Source of the DNA: Polyodon spathula
Taxonomy: Eukaryota; Chordata; Actinopteri; Acipenseriformes; Polyodontidae
DNA: 64,000 nt
Reading direction: 5' to 3'
Assembly: GCF_017654505.1 (NCBI RefSeq)
Contig: NC_054548.1
Coordinates: 34,237,774 to 34,301,773 of the forward strand
Below are positions 47,901 through 53,807 of this stretch, piece by piece. Made by a program: the position numbers and the translations under genes. Numbering within the stretch: position 1 is the stretch's first letter; each line of letters begins with the position of its first letter. The notes under the pieces were generated by a model. The model was not told the origin of the DNA and did not search any database. It was given only the letters and a program-made list of their open reading frames with translations.

Positions 47901-49039
47901 GGAGTTTGTTGACTGGTAACTTCACTCAGACTACTTGCATCCCCGAATAGAAAATCATCTCCTCTTTAGAAATAGGCAACATATTTGAAATAGCAAGTGG
48001 TACCCCTAATACCCCAAATTTCCTACCAATGCTGAATGACTGTGGAACATTTGTTTTTTATTTTACTCCCCAAAAAAGTTACCTGAAGTATGACTGCCAA
48101 GACTGCTTTAATAGTCAAAGTAGTGTTGTCCTTGGCAGCCATTAGCCAGGCACCTATTACTGAGGGTGTAAGGAAAAGAAAATGTCAAGCCCAAGTCATT
48201 CTGCATTCGTAGGAAGTGGATCATATTTGGGATGCGGATTGCTCATTAAAATATTTAGTATGTTTTTAGAGGTACCGTAGCAAGATATTTAGTGAAGTCA
48301 TCTGAGTGAAGTTCATCAGGCAACAAACTCACCATCCACAGTTGTACTGCTCGCCTACAAAAAAAGAGAACATTTCACAACCATTCTGCATTCTTGCTCA
48401 TTAAAATCTTGTGCATATTTTTAAAGAAGAGATCATATATTCAGAGATACCAAGATATCTATTAAGTAAAGGGTCTGAGTGAGGAAAAATCAACAATATA
48501 ACCACCACCTTCTTTTCTTCATGTTATTTAATTATTTATCCATGCAATTCTCAGTGCTGGATCACTTATTTTCTAGGGTTTTCGTGGATTTTTTACACCC
48601 AAAATTTTCCACATGGAGGAGCATGCTTAAAAACCAAACAAATTAAGTATTTCCTTGGCACTGTATGCTGTATTAACTTTCAATGTCTGGTTTGCAAAGG
48701 AGCTTTCATCCACCAAACCATTGAATAGAGCCTTACTGTAGTTATGCATAGCTATGTGTAGTTATGCATAGCACTGATAAAGGGTCACACTAATTGTCTT
48801 CATGTTTGAACTGATTCTCTTTGATTTGCAGAGAGTTATCTGAGGAGAATGCAAACCTGCAGGAGTATGTGGAGAAGGAGAGCAATGAGAAGAAGCGGCT
48901 GAGCCGCACAAATGAGGAGCTGCTTTGGAGACTCCAAACTGGAGAGCCCATGAGTCCTGTCCGACTGTCGCCATCCTCCTCGCCCATCCACCGCAGCTCC
49001 CCAGGGCCAATGTCTCCCTCCAGAATCGCTCCTAGGTGA
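15838..49039 (+). CDS. mtus2: MTUS2 short isoform, microtubule-associated scaffold protein 2 (nine joined exons)
   Basis: Joining 15838-15891, 21595-21661, 30724-30938, 31308-31413, 31861-31934, 37728-37826, 43516-43635, 47245-47342 and 48832-49039 gives 1041 nt and a 346-residue protein with no stop or shift. All introns are GT-AG. The product matches vertebrate MTUS2 rather than MTUS1: segments such as [43 protein letters not shown] and [18 protein letters not shown] are MTUS2-like. MTUS2 (TIP150, CAZIP) is an EB1-linked microtubule plus-end tracking protein that works with the depolymerising kinesin KIF2C/MCAK. Residues 19 to about 310 are coiled coil, and about 315-346 are Ser/Pro-rich with repeated SP dipeptides, possible proline-directed phosphorylation sites. 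The N-terminal MGQCCC suggests membrane anchoring. Exons of the long isoform lie outside the window or were not seen. Confidence 0.92.
15892..18171. other. MTUS2 intron 1, 5' part
   Basis: AT-rich intron sequence with a poly-T run at about 17160-17183. No gene and no transposon recognised. Confidence 0.5.
18172..18295. repeat. Short hairpin-forming inverted repeat
   Basis: The left arm around 18173-18212 (agtggaaaat, then aagactattgttac) is complementary to the right arm around 18249-18295 (gtaacaatagtctt, then attttccact). The loop is short, so the unit looks like a small MITE or foldback element. Confidence 0.6.
18309..18372. repeat. (TA)n microsatellite, left of Tc1 B
   Basis: TA dinucleotide array directly abutting the left end of Tc1 transposon B. 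Confidence 0.95.
18376..20026 (+). mobile_element. Tc1-like transposon B, inserted in a TA microsatellite
   Basis: The left end cagtggcttgcgaaagtatt is complementary to the right end ending gcaagccact at 20026. The inverted repeats extend inward for about 90 bp (ggcatttttcctattttgtt and its complement). TA arrays flank both sides, which fits the TA target of Tc1. The length, about 1.65 kb, is that of a complete element. The transposase inside is broken. Confidence 0.92.
18806..19800 (+). pseudogene. Tc1 transposase of transposon B, disrupted
   Basis: The first ATG (18806) opens [17 protein letters not shown], then a stop at about 18857. A frame from about 18869 to 19696 continues with the helix-turn-helix ([18 protein letters not shown]), the second DNA-binding part ([17 protein letters not shown]), Asp in [24 protein letters not shown] and Asp in [13 protein letters not shown] single-base loss near 19633, in the PDLNP box, moves the catalytic Glu region out of frame, and further bases are missing after it. 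The C-terminal WAKIP and [13 protein letters not shown] segments persist in another frame up to about 19800. It cannot be active. Confidence 0.88.
20028..20100. repeat. (TA)n and (CA)n microsatellite, right of Tc1 B
   Basis: The second half of the array into which transposon B inserted, grading into ACACAC. Confidence 0.95.
20102..20152. mobile_element. Isolated end of another Tc1-like family
   Basis: The text cagtgttttgcagaagtatt followed by caccccgtgcaaagttttca is like the outer end of fish Tc1 families. The rest of the element is absent. Confidence 0.5.
20153..20654. other. Intron sequence, nothing recognised
   Basis: AT-rich, no gene or named repeat. Confidence 0.4.
20655..21260 (-). 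mobile_element. Penelope-like element fragment, reverse-transcriptase N-terminus joined to GIY-YIG endonuclease
   Basis: On the minus strand, about 21243-21120 reads like the N-terminal part of a Penelope-like reverse transcriptase ([28 protein letters not shown]). About 21030-20662 reads like the C-terminal GIY-YIG endonuclease: a Cys-rich lead-in (CHNCASC), [17 protein letters not shown], then [23 protein letters not shown] and [20 protein letters not shown]. The central catalytic reverse-transcriptase domain is deleted and one stop interrupts the endonuclease near 20918. The element is dead. The assignment rests on remembered motif order for Penelope/Neptune elements. Confidence 0.72.
21375..21435 (+). 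repeat. LINE/SINE-type 3' tail
   Basis: The phrase catcattgtaaatgataatt, then tgttctcaattgaccaataa and aaggtttt, resembles the 3' tail of fish non-LTR elements with a polyadenylation-like AATAAA. Only the tail is seen, 160 bp upstream of exon 2. Confidence 0.5.
21595..21661 (+). CDS. mtus2: MTUS2 exon 2 (first common exon)
   Basis: Residues 19-40 ([20 protein letters not shown], then EV) and the first base of codon 41. The acceptor is a T-rich tract ending gcag, the donor is gtaaga. This exon is shared with the long isoform in other vertebrates and starts the coiled coil. Confidence 0.93.
21662..22111. other. MTUS2 intron 2, 5' part
   Basis: AT-rich intron, no gene. A short TATC run lies near 21935-21955. 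Confidence 0.5.
22112..22450 (-). mobile_element. MITE A of the heat-shock-element transposon family
   Basis: Starts at the ttacaccgtgtaac end with a poly-T run, then runs through the same conserved segments as the right part of the larger element at 40757-42072, in reverse orientation (gttcctggg, gcttatgcctcaaaagtata, gaccaggacagtgatatttc, tgactacaaaagatttagaa). The far end near 22440-22450 is degenerate. Confidence 0.75.
22755..22828. repeat. Interrupted (TA)n microsatellite
   Basis: TA-rich array with a few interruptions, left of the LTR-like repeat. Confidence 0.9.
22840..23310 (-). repeat. LTR-like repeat
   Basis: Begins TGTCGGAACGC and ends CTGCTCA. Read on the minus strand it has TTTAAAAGGAG in the place of a TATA box and resembles in layout the LTR family at 34601-35019 (cassette GGCAGG...GGGTTAAA). 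It is flanked on both sides by TA arrays. No clear target duplication. Confidence 0.5.
23311..23366. repeat. (TA)n microsatellite
   Basis: Pure TA dinucleotide array. Confidence 0.95.
23707..24140 (-). repeat. Solo LTR of the family at 34601-35019
   Basis: Reverse complement of the LTR at 34601-35019 along nearly its whole length, including gagtggatagaggcccagag, gctgggcaatgcctt and gaagcagaggcctcctttta. It starts TGTGACAGG and ends CTGCCACA. A 4-bp AGAT repeat flanks it (23703-23706 and 24141-24144). Confidence 0.8.
24141..24514. other. Intron sequence, nothing recognised
   Basis: No gene or repeat recognised. Confidence 0.4.
25253..25530 (+). repeat. LTR-like repeat family R, copy 3 (partial)
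   Basis: Aligned by eye with the reverse complement of 13121-13610: the segments after gtatttagg, the gagtattagtatggatgcac region and gccgagattccaattgagtg correspond in order. Only the first half of the repeat is present before the GT microsatellite. Confidence 0.5.
25531..25562. repeat. (GT)n microsatellite
   Basis: GT dinucleotide array. Confidence 0.95.
25586..25660. repeat. (TAA)n/(ATT)n microsatellite
   Basis: Trinucleotide array of TAA, followed by its complement TTA, giving a long perfect hairpin. Confidence 0.95.
27095..27160 (+). repeat. LINE/SINE-type 3' tail
   Basis: The phrase gtaaagtgctttgagagggc, then actatataaataaa and a TTTGATTTGA run, matches in style the tails of fish L2-related elements. 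Only the tail is present. Confidence 0.5.
27161..27714. other. Intron sequence with a CT/C-rich tract
   Basis: A (CT)n then C-rich tract lies at about 27196-27236. Otherwise nothing is recognised. Confidence 0.4.
27715..28060 (+). mobile_element. tRNA-derived SINE
   Basis: The head has a pol III B-box-like GGTTCGAGTCT at 27786-27796 and an A-box-like TGGCACATCTGG about 45 bp upstream. A GC-rich body follows (gcgcaccagcgacccttgta, gcctgtaagctgcccagaga, gctctgaggtggctgcatgg). The body matches a SINE I remember from non-teleost fish genomes; that match is recollection only. It is not a tRNA gene, as no cloverleaf closes around the boxes. Confidence 0.65.
28061..28682. other. Intron sequence, nothing recognised
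   Basis: No gene or named repeat. Confidence 0.4.
28683..29021 (+). mobile_element. MITE B of the heat-shock-element transposon family
   Basis: Left end cctgtgtaacacaac and right end ttgttacacggtgt are inverted. The body has the tail of the coding region of the larger element (taatcgtaaatctcgagaaa and onward) followed by the conserved right terminal repeat and a poly-A run. It is the same orientation as the larger element at 40757-42072. Confidence 0.8.
29088..29160. repeat. (ATT)n and (TAG)n microsatellite
   Basis: ATT trinucleotides followed directly by TAG trinucleotides. Confidence 0.95.
29161..30723. other. MTUS2 intron 2, 3' part
   Basis: Unique-looking AT-rich intron. A short TAA run lies at about 30427-30446. 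No gene recognised before exon 3. Confidence 0.5.
30724..30938 (+). CDS. mtus2: MTUS2 exon 3
   Basis: Residues 41-112, starting [20 protein letters not shown] and ending RIRSQHQDQ. Highly charged, Gln/Glu/Leu-rich coiled coil with heptad spacing. The acceptor is cttcttctcag, the donor gtgagt, and it ends in phase 0. The GC content is much higher than in flanking intron, typical of a conserved coding exon. Confidence 0.95.
31308..31413 (+). CDS. mtus2: MTUS2 exon 4
   Basis: Residues 113-147, [20 protein letters not shown], then [15 protein letters not shown], plus the first base of codon 148. The acceptor is tttgccag, the donor gtactg. Coiled coil continues. Confidence 0.93.
31861..31934 (+). 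CDS. mtus2: MTUS2 exon 5
   Basis: Residues 148-172, [20 protein letters not shown] followed by RLSLQ, ending in phase 0. The acceptor is a T-run ending cag, the donor gtaagg. Confidence 0.93.
31935..32235. other. MTUS2 intron 5, 5' part
   Basis: Intron sequence, nothing recognised. Confidence 0.4.
32236..32866 (-). mobile_element. LTR-like element with inverted ends, containing a SINE/LINE tail
   Basis: About 75 bp at the left (gggaatgtaaggttggcagg) are repeated inverted at the right (gccaaccttacattcccc). Read on the minus strand it has a GATTAAAAAGAAGGAG motif in the position of the TATA box of the LTR at 34601-35019, so the main part may be a related LTR. A further inserted element lies at 32462-32634. 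Confidence 0.5.
32462..32634 (+). mobile_element. SINE/L2-type 3' fragment with 8-bp target duplication
   Basis: Runs from gcaagtcacttaacctcc through cttgtaaagcgctttgtgat to an ATT repeat tail. The 8-mer actaactg directly flanks both sides (32454-32461 and 32635-32642), showing insertion by target-primed reverse transcription into the older element. Confidence 0.75.
32867..34600. other. MTUS2 intron 5, middle
   Basis: AT-rich, no gene or repeat recognised. The 75-residue frame at 33870-34097 has no recognised motif. Confidence 0.5.
34601..35019 (+). repeat. 5' LTR of a non-autonomous retrotransposon
   Basis: Starts TGTGGAAGAG and ends CTCCCACA. It has TATAAAA at 34744-34750 and AATAAA at 34951-34956. 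It is followed two bases later by a primer binding site. A solo copy lies inverted at 23707-24140. Confidence 0.88.
35022..35039 (+). other. Primer binding site, tRNA-Leu type
   Basis: TGGTGTCAGAAGTGGGAT is complementary to the 3' end of vertebrate tRNA-Leu including its CCA tail. Its place two bases after the LTR supports use as a minus-strand primer site. Confidence 0.8.
35100..35148. repeat. Poly-T then poly-A tract
   Basis: A run of about 36 T followed by GAAAAAAAAAA, just before the gag-like start codon. Confidence 0.95.
35149..36773 (+). CDS. Gag-like protein with two CCHC zinc knuckles and a 12-residue repeat array
   Basis: Starts [20 protein letters not shown], highly basic. Two C-x2-C-x4-H-x4-C knuckles follow: [14 protein letters not shown] and [14 protein letters not shown]. 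Next come a Pro-rich linker and an acidic, Trp-rich domain ([18 protein letters not shown]). From about 35685 the protein becomes about 30 copies of a 12-residue unit, [12 protein letters not shown] and variants. One-base shifts near 36209 and 36428 move the array to other frames, and the unit-frame stop is TGA at 36771. If the array phase were continuous it would end EPE. No protease, reverse transcriptase or integrase follows and no 3' LTR is seen, so the element is non-autonomous or truncated. The reading frame in the first phase runs on to 36861. Confidence 0.65.
35685..36770 (+). repeat. 36-bp minisatellite, about 30 units
   Basis: Tandem units of the form gagccagagagggaggagga plus gccgccgtcgctccca, with variants ggtgaggagctg and ggatccg. 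The length is a multiple of 3 and no frame on either strand contains a stop, so all six frames stay open through the array. Confidence 0.95.
36774..37727. other. MTUS2 intron 5, 3' part, with a duplicated 38-bp motif
   Basis: The segment tttctgtgttgtggggtttg plus tcctga occurs at about 37022-37047 and again at about 37354-37379, each preceded by an AATAAAAT motif. This may be two related 3' ends of an unknown retroelement. Nothing else is recognised. Confidence 0.5.
37728..37826 (+). CDS. mtus2: MTUS2 exon 6
   Basis: Residues 173-205, [20 protein letters not shown] followed by [13 protein letters not shown], phase 0 at both ends. The acceptor is atgacag, the donor gtatga. This segment, with [11 protein letters not shown], separates MTUS2 from MTUS1. 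Confidence 0.95.
37827..40755. other. MTUS2 intron 6, 5' part
   Basis: No gene recognised. Around 39800-40260 the text contains tttcacactgacactcctac near the left and cctgcctgggtaggttctg near the right, which resembles ends of fish DNA transposons, but the complementarity is too weak to call. Confidence 0.4.
40904..40921 (+). promoter_or_regulatory. Heat-shock element array 1
   Basis: TTC at 40904, GAA at 40909, TTC at 40914 and GA(T) at 40919, each starting exactly 5 bp after the last. This alternating 5-bp register is the recognition pattern of heat-shock factor trimers. Confidence 0.65.
40952..40976 (+). promoter_or_regulatory. Heat-shock element array 2 (five perfect units)
   Basis: TTC at 40952, GAA at 40957, TTC at 40962, GAA at 40967 and TTC at 40972, all in perfect 5-bp register, so five contiguous nTTCn/nGAAn units. 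The array ends five bases before a TATA box. Confidence 0.8.
40981..41000 (+). promoter_or_regulatory. Two TATA boxes
   Basis: TATAAATA occurs at 40981-40988 and 40993-41000. With the heat-shock arrays just upstream and an ATG at 41073, a start site near 41010-41030 would be expected. Confidence 0.6.
41073..41770 (+). pseudogene. C-terminal half of an unclassified transposase-like protein, decayed
   Basis: An ATG at 41073 opens [13 protein letters not shown]. The family-like frame starts at 41092: [78 protein letters not shown] deletion near 41352 shifts it, and a second frame to 41759 carries [40 protein letters not shown] and [21 protein letters not shown] final small deletion near 41742 shifts the end. 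I recall proteins with this CYLC, PLHIKLG and EEQGExFHQDI order in fishes, insects and hydra, with an N-terminal half missing here. That they are transposases with acidic catalytic residues is my inference. Confidence 0.7.
42074..43397. other. MTUS2 intron 6, 3' part
   Basis: No gene or named repeat recognised before the TA array. Confidence 0.4.
43398..43472. repeat. Interrupted (TA)n microsatellite
   Basis: TA array with ATAGAT interruptions, ending 43 bp upstream of exon 7. Confidence 0.95.
43516..43635 (+). CDS. mtus2: MTUS2 exon 7
   Basis: Residues 206-245, [20 protein letters not shown] followed by [20 protein letters not shown], phase 0 at both ends. The acceptor is ctttctag, the donor gtgagt. 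Strongly MTUS2-like coiled coil. Confidence 0.96.
43636..43888. other. MTUS2 intron 7, 5' part
   Basis: AT-rich, nothing recognised. Confidence 0.4.
43889..44259 (-). mobile_element. MITE C of the heat-shock-element transposon family
   Basis: Both ends are clear: acactatgtaacacaa at the left and ttgttacacggtgt at the right, with about 55 bp of inverted repeat (gtaagtgttatttcttaatt and its complement caattaggaaataacactta). The body includes the coding remnant in reverse orientation. It lacks the heat-shock arrays. Confidence 0.85.
44882..44935. repeat. (CA)n microsatellite
   Basis: TA and then CA dinucleotides adjoining the left end of Tc1 C. Confidence 0.95.
44936..46261 (-). mobile_element. 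Tc1-like transposon C
   Basis: The left end cagtggcttgcaaaagtttt and right end ending aaaacttttgcaagccactg are exact complements. The length, about 1.3 kb, is near complete. The transposase is on the minus strand and has one frameshift. The left lies in a CA array, the right in a GT/TA array. Confidence 0.92.
45150..46110 (-). pseudogene. Tc1 transposase of transposon C, one frameshift
   Basis: The frame 46110-45385 begins [20 protein letters not shown] and holds the paired DNA-binding domain, [13 protein letters not shown] (first Asp), [11 protein letters not shown] and [12 protein letters not shown] shift near 45420 moves the rest to another frame with [18 protein letters not shown] (second Asp) and [14 protein letters not shown] (Glu). 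All three catalytic residues and both DNA-binding parts are present across the two frames, so this is the least decayed Tc1 copy in the window. Confidence 0.9.
46330..46501 (-). mobile_element. Truncated inverted Tc1 fragment (family of transposon C)
   Basis: Read in reverse it repeats the left end of transposon C: the aagtattcagacccctga-type end, aattctctcatattacc and accttacaataattgattct. Only about 170 bp remain. Confidence 0.8.
46854..47160. mobile_element. Internally deleted Tc1 derivative (family of transposon A), near exon 8
   Basis: The left cagtgccatgaaaaagtatt and right aatactttttcacggtact ends match transposon A (12871-15248). The transposase is missing; the left end joins directly to the family's 3' part (ctgctaaaggtggtgtaacc). 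TA flanks both sides. The right border is 85 bp upstream of exon 8. Confidence 0.85.
47245..47342 (+). CDS. mtus2: MTUS2 exon 8
   Basis: Residues 246-277, [20 protein letters not shown] followed by [12 protein letters not shown], plus two bases of codon 278. The acceptor is tattttaacag, the donor gtttgc, a non-consensus +3 to +6 donor. Leu/Gln heptads continue the coiled coil. Confidence 0.93.
47343..48831. other. MTUS2 intron 8
   Basis: No transposon or gene recognised. Phrases such as atctcctct, gctcattaaaat and ggtacccc recur loosely (47760-47860 against 47940-48030, and 48240-48310 against 48395-48480), suggesting old internal duplication. Confidence 0.4.
48832..49039 (+). CDS. mtus2: MTUS2 exon 9, terminal coding exon
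   Basis: Residues 278-346: end of the coiled coil ([39 protein letters not shown]), then a Ser/Pro tail ([28 protein letters not shown]) and the stop TGA at 49037-49039. The acceptor is ttgatttgcag. The tail has five SP dipeptides, candidate CDK/MAPK sites. Confidence 0.96.
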
Positions 49040-51030
49040 AGCCTGGAGGAAGGGCTTTTACGGAGACACGTCCAGACCCTGACAGGGTGAGCTGCTGGCG
49101 GACTCCCTGTAAACAGCCCCTTCTCTGAGCTGTTATCATTCAGTACCTTAAGATGCACAAGGCAGGGCTGCCGCCCAAAAGCTTCTGCAGGTGTCCTTGT
49201 TAGCTGTAGGCAACAATTTAAAAACCCTGCAGTGTAGCTGCGGGCTCTAGCTTCCTGACATCTCATACTACCAAACAGCACAGTTTAAAGTCTGGATATT
49301 AGCGAGGAAGACATCATACGTTTAACTTCCAACGAGCAGGCCATCATTTACACATATAGACAGTATATAACCAATCAAGTAGCAGCCAGGACAGTGACTG
49401 CTGATTGTCAATGTTGTTTGATTAAACAATATTTACTTCGGCATCTCTGTAAAATAGATATATCTGGAAATATACTTTTGCACATTGCGCCTCTTTAAGG
49501 TCGCCACCTTTATAAATCATCTGCTGTACCTTCAACTTTGGCCAGGAAAACGGAAGTTTCAAGAAGCGCCTTTAGGCTGCCATTAGGTGGCATTCTGAGA
49601 ACATTTACACACCAGCAGTTTATCGTGGTTGAAACTCCTGCTGCCTTTCTAAAACAGTCTGCTTTTCAAACAGCTCTTCACCTGCTTCTCTCAGTCTACC
49701 TGTAACCAGACTAAGCAGTTTACAGGACAAATTTTGCTCCTAAATGAGACAGTTCAAATATGTACTACTGCCAGTACGCATTTTTTGTTGAAAAAGAAGC
49801 ATGTACTGTATATAAGTCTTCCAGTTGTAACTGACGTTTATTTTAATACACTTGTATAACTTTAAAAAAGAATCATACTGTACCCCTGGGCATTCTTAAT
49901 GTTATGTAGTGTTTGAGCCTCCTCTTTCTAATATTCTGTATATAAGACTGGAATGAAAATTAGCCAAGGTAGGCTCAGTGTAGGTTTAACTCATCTTTGT
50001 CCAAGTCCAGGTAAACCTTAAAAATACCACCCATGAACAGGTAGCATTTAAGGATCTCTCAAAACTAATGGTTTAGGAAAGAGACGAACCAGATGTATTG
50101 AAATATTGATGTGCAAAAATTTAATTTTGTAAGTTCAGGGATTTTGTTGTTTATATCTAACATATATAACATTTTCTAAGAGGAATGTTTCAGTTCCTTG
50201 TTCAGTTTTTCCTCCAGGCTTTTTACACCCACATGGCTGGAGCTGCATTGAGATCTTGGTTAGATGTATACAGTGCATATTTCAGATTTCAAACATTCAA
50301 CTCAATTTCAAGATTTATAAAAACAAAAAGTCGTGTAGCTGGTGATCCATGACATCAGTTTCGTTTAAAATAAACAAATAATTGTAACATTCCAGTCAGA
50401 ATCACTGATACCTATAAGTTCCAGGAGTGCAAAAGTTGTTGTTATGTGAAAGAGTAAGAGAGTATTGAGCTTAGCCTAGAGCCTGTCAAAGCTTATGATG
50501 AATAAACTAGAGGTTGAACCATCACATAGAAAAGGACCCGCTGTTGCCTGGACAACATATAGTCTAGGTTACTGATACATTGCTTCAGTAACGCCTGCAC
50601 AGTGCACCAACAGTGCTGTAAACAAAGCAACACGATGAAGGATGTTTCAGTTTACAGTAGCTCATCTATCAGCAAATGGAAAACCCAACTTACTGCTGTC
50701 TAACAGGTAGAATATAATTTAAAAACATTCAATTCAGGTATTAAATTCTGCACTGACTGCTTTTGTGTCCCTTAGACACATTGTGCACCCAACAATTGAT
50801 TGTTTGCTCTGTGTGTGGGCTGATGTAATTATGTGTTTGGGGGAATTATTTAAAACATTTCTACTATTTTGGATGTTTCTGTGCAGATTTGTGTAATATG
50901 TATATTGGCTCTTCATAAGGTCATACTTCATAACGGTTCAAATGGAAGCATGCATTATGTTTTGTTTTTAAATTATGTTAAAAAATGTATTAATAGCAAA
51001 GGAAATAAAACTTGTGTGGAATGAAACAAC
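49040..51030 (+). other. mtus2: MTUS2 3' UTR (inferred)
   Basis: Transposon-free sequence follows the stop codon. Candidate polyadenylation signals are AATAAA at 51004-51009, and earlier ones near 50390 and 50504. The 51004 signal, followed by a TG-rich stretch, is the likely main site. The end is an inference, since no transcript is available. Confidence 0.5.
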
Positions 51031-52214
51031 ACTATGTATGTATATGTTGACACATTTTGTTGCACTATGGGTTAAACAAGATTAAAATATCAAAACACAG
51101 GCCTTTGTTAATTGAAGTTTCTGTCATTTTAAAAATAAAATATAACCTTTACACATGGCAACTGTCTCCATGCTCCTAAAAACAAGTCACAAATACATGA
51201 CAACATCCTAGTCACCTCCTTAGTCTTTAATTAATTTAAACTTTTGAGTGTGGTCACCTTACTTTTACCCTGCAAGGGATACATATCACTAGCCATGAAG
51301 ATATAGTGGAGCTACGTACGTCTAATGTCACTAACATTTGTATATACGGTATATCTAGTGTACTCCTTATCAAATATACAATATGTCACATTTACATATT
51401 TCTATGCATGTAATGTATTTGGGATGTAGGTCATTGTACTTGTTCATGATACTTATGGCTCTACTTTTAATTCTAGTGTTGTAGTGTCGGGGGAGGGGGG
51501 GGGGGGTCATAATATCATTCTATGTATGAAAGTAACAGAATTGGAATATGCAGAGGGGGGATCTTAAACCCTTCTCTGTGTCTTCTTGGTCTGGTCACAA
51601 ACTCCCCCACTGACAAAGAATGCTTTTAGAAAGGGTCGTAAACTAACTGCTGGACAAATGTTTTATCTTTATCTATCACTGAATTAATCATTTAGACGCC
51701 AGCAGTATCTTGCAGAAGGCAAGCTAGACAGTTTTAAGTATTCCTTGATACTTAACACAGTGACCAGACCATCTCATAAATCCGGCCGACAGGGGGTGGA
51801 ATAGCTCAATAACTAATTGAGAACAATGGGCTGTCTCTGAACGAGAACGACCAATGAGAAACACGCCAAGTGGACTCCAGCACAGCCCAAAATAACCAAA
51901 CTAACCAAACACAGGGTTGAAGAGAGAATCGCAAAAAGCCGCTGACTTTCAGAGAGTGAAGTGTTCCATTCCTACTTTCAAAAAGTTAAGTTTTCAGGCC
52001 TGCTTCCCAGCACAGCTTTCCATACGAGCTACCCATGCGCGCCCCACACTGAGAAGGTTTCCCCACAAATGGAACAGTGCTCCAGGCAAGAGAAAGTCGT
52101 GCCGAGAGGAAGTGGCTTGGAGTTCGGAGATACGAAATGGAAGCTGCACTGCTCTGAAGAAAGTTTTTGAAGTCATGGGAGAACACATGCTCGAATTCAC
52201 AGAAGGCAAGGAAG
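51031..52214. other. Intergenic region between MTUS2 and the minus-strand DIRS
   Basis: A G-rich tract (about 51489-51506) is present. Near 51917-52222 a 101-residue open frame has no motif or composition that I recognise. No gene is called. Confidence 0.4.
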
Positions 52215-52221
52215 AACATTA

Positions 52222-52380
52222 GAGAATGACAACCATTACCGAATAGGAATGACCGCCAATCACTGAGCATATATAAAAAAGCTGCCCTATGAGGGCCCTG
52301 CTGTGAGGGGGAAGGCCCTCCCACCTCCTGCTGAAGAGGGACGTCCTCACAGTAGCATATCGCCATTTTCTTTCGAAAAA
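52222..52380 (+). repeat. Left-side inverted terminal repeat of the minus-strand DIRS
   Basis: Carries gaatgacaaccattaccgaa, gcatatataaaaaagctgcc and aagagggacgtcctcacagt, repeated inverted near 58030-58200 and shared with both ends of the other DIRS copy. Confidence 0.85.
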
Positions 52381-52615
52381 ATAGATCAGCTGGGGACACA
52401 ACCTTGAAAGGTAATGGTTGTCATTCTCTTTCAGGGAACCAGGGTTATGGTAATAATCTAACATTCCCTTTCAATGTAATGATAACCATTACCGAATGGA
52501 AAGCTGTACCAAAGATGTCGTGGCTCCAGATTACTGACAGTACAGCCTCACGGTGATAGCCTCAGGGCATGCCGCCTGCAACACCCTAGAGCCCAAAGAG
52601 GGTTGAGCGAATGGT

Positions 52616-53069
52616 TTCATTCAGCATTTAGTGAGTGAACAGAAAAGTAAATAAAAAGGTTGTAACAAAAACAGCACACGGCACATGAGGCCAAAATAAA
52701 CAGACAAACAAAACCGACTAACACTTAACCAAACAGTGGACTAACAGACAAACAAGGTGAGTGAAAACAACGGTTATATAAATTACTTTGTTTCATTTTC
52801 TCATTCTTAATTCTCTCCTCTCCAAACCCGTTCTCCACTCACCGAACACACAACCACGAGTGGATGAAAACATGCTGCAGTGAATTAATAAAGTGCAATT
52901 CCCTGTGCTCACATGTTACTTTTTACTTGCACGTGAAGTGCTGTGCAATCCTCATGCCTAAATAAATATACATTTTTAAACACTTGTGTTACGCTGACCT
53001 GTTTATATACCCTGTACCAGTGACTACACACCAGCATTAACACACAACATATAACACAAAATACACACA
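52616..53069 (-). repeat. LTR-like repeat family R, copy 2
   Basis: Matches 13121-13610 in the same orientation: ctctccaaacccgttctcca, gaaaacatgctgc, tgaagtgctgtgcaatcct and taacacacaacat recur in order. It lies inside the recombinase region of the DIRS element. Confidence 0.75.
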
Positions 53070-53754
53070 GGGGCTGGCACTTTGCCAGCAGTACCCCCAG
53101 TACTAGTTCTAGATCCCACTTGGGGACCATACTTTTCACGGGAGGACGGAGCCTCTGAGCCCCTTTAAGAAATTGCACTGCCAGGAAATGTGCCCCAGGG
53201 AACACCGATATTGTTGCCAGGTATACCTTCAAAGTGAACGCTGATTTGCCTGCATCAAACAGGTGTTGTAAGAAGGTTAATATTGTCTCAGTAGGGCAGG
53301 TCACAGGATCATGACCTTCAGCAAGGCACCAGTCTTGGAAAACTTTCCATTTATATGAGTACTGGGCTCTAGTGCTCGGCGCCCTAGCAGACTGTAGTGT
53401 TTCTACTACCGCATCTGGCAAACCTCGTCTGAATAGACGGCTCCGTTCAATGGCTAGAACCAGAGTTGGAGCTTGGCTGGGTTCGGGTGCCATAATAGCC
53501 CCTCCGCTTGACCTAGGAGGTCCTTGTGCAACGGGAGCTGCCATGGCTGACCCAACAACATGTCGGAGAGGAGAGCAAACCAGGGACGTCTTGGCCATCT
53601 GGGTGCAAGCAGCAAAACCTGTGATCCTCTCTAGTGTCAGGGGTATAATGATAGCGGAGGGAATGCATACAAGAGCCCTTGTGGCCAGGGATGAGCTAGC
53701 GTGTCTACTCCCAGGGGGCCCACATCTCTCTCCATGGAGAACCATAGTGGGCAA
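53070..53754 (-). pseudogene. DIRS tyrosine recombinase N-terminal part, truncated
   Basis: The minus-strand frame contains the core-binding domain, STRAQYSYKWKVFQDWCLAE, CPTETILTFLQHLFDAGKSA and FTLKVYLATIS, more complete than in the other copy. It breaks at about 53070, where repeat R is inserted, and the catalytic domain from there to about 52605 is gone. The remaining tail is only the end of the element. Confidence 0.8.
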
Positions 53755-53807
53755 TGAGTGGACTCAGCTGTGGCAAAGAGGTTGACTCATGTGGTACAAA
53801 ACCTCTC

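Noticed and set aside
15838..49039. Assignment to MTUS1 instead of MTUS2
   Set aside because: The coiled-coil and C-terminal segments, especially in exons 6, 7 and 9, follow MTUS2 as I remember it and differ from MTUS1.
51917..52222. 101-residue open frame downstream of MTUS2
   Set aside because: No motif, no splice partners and it runs into the DIRS end.
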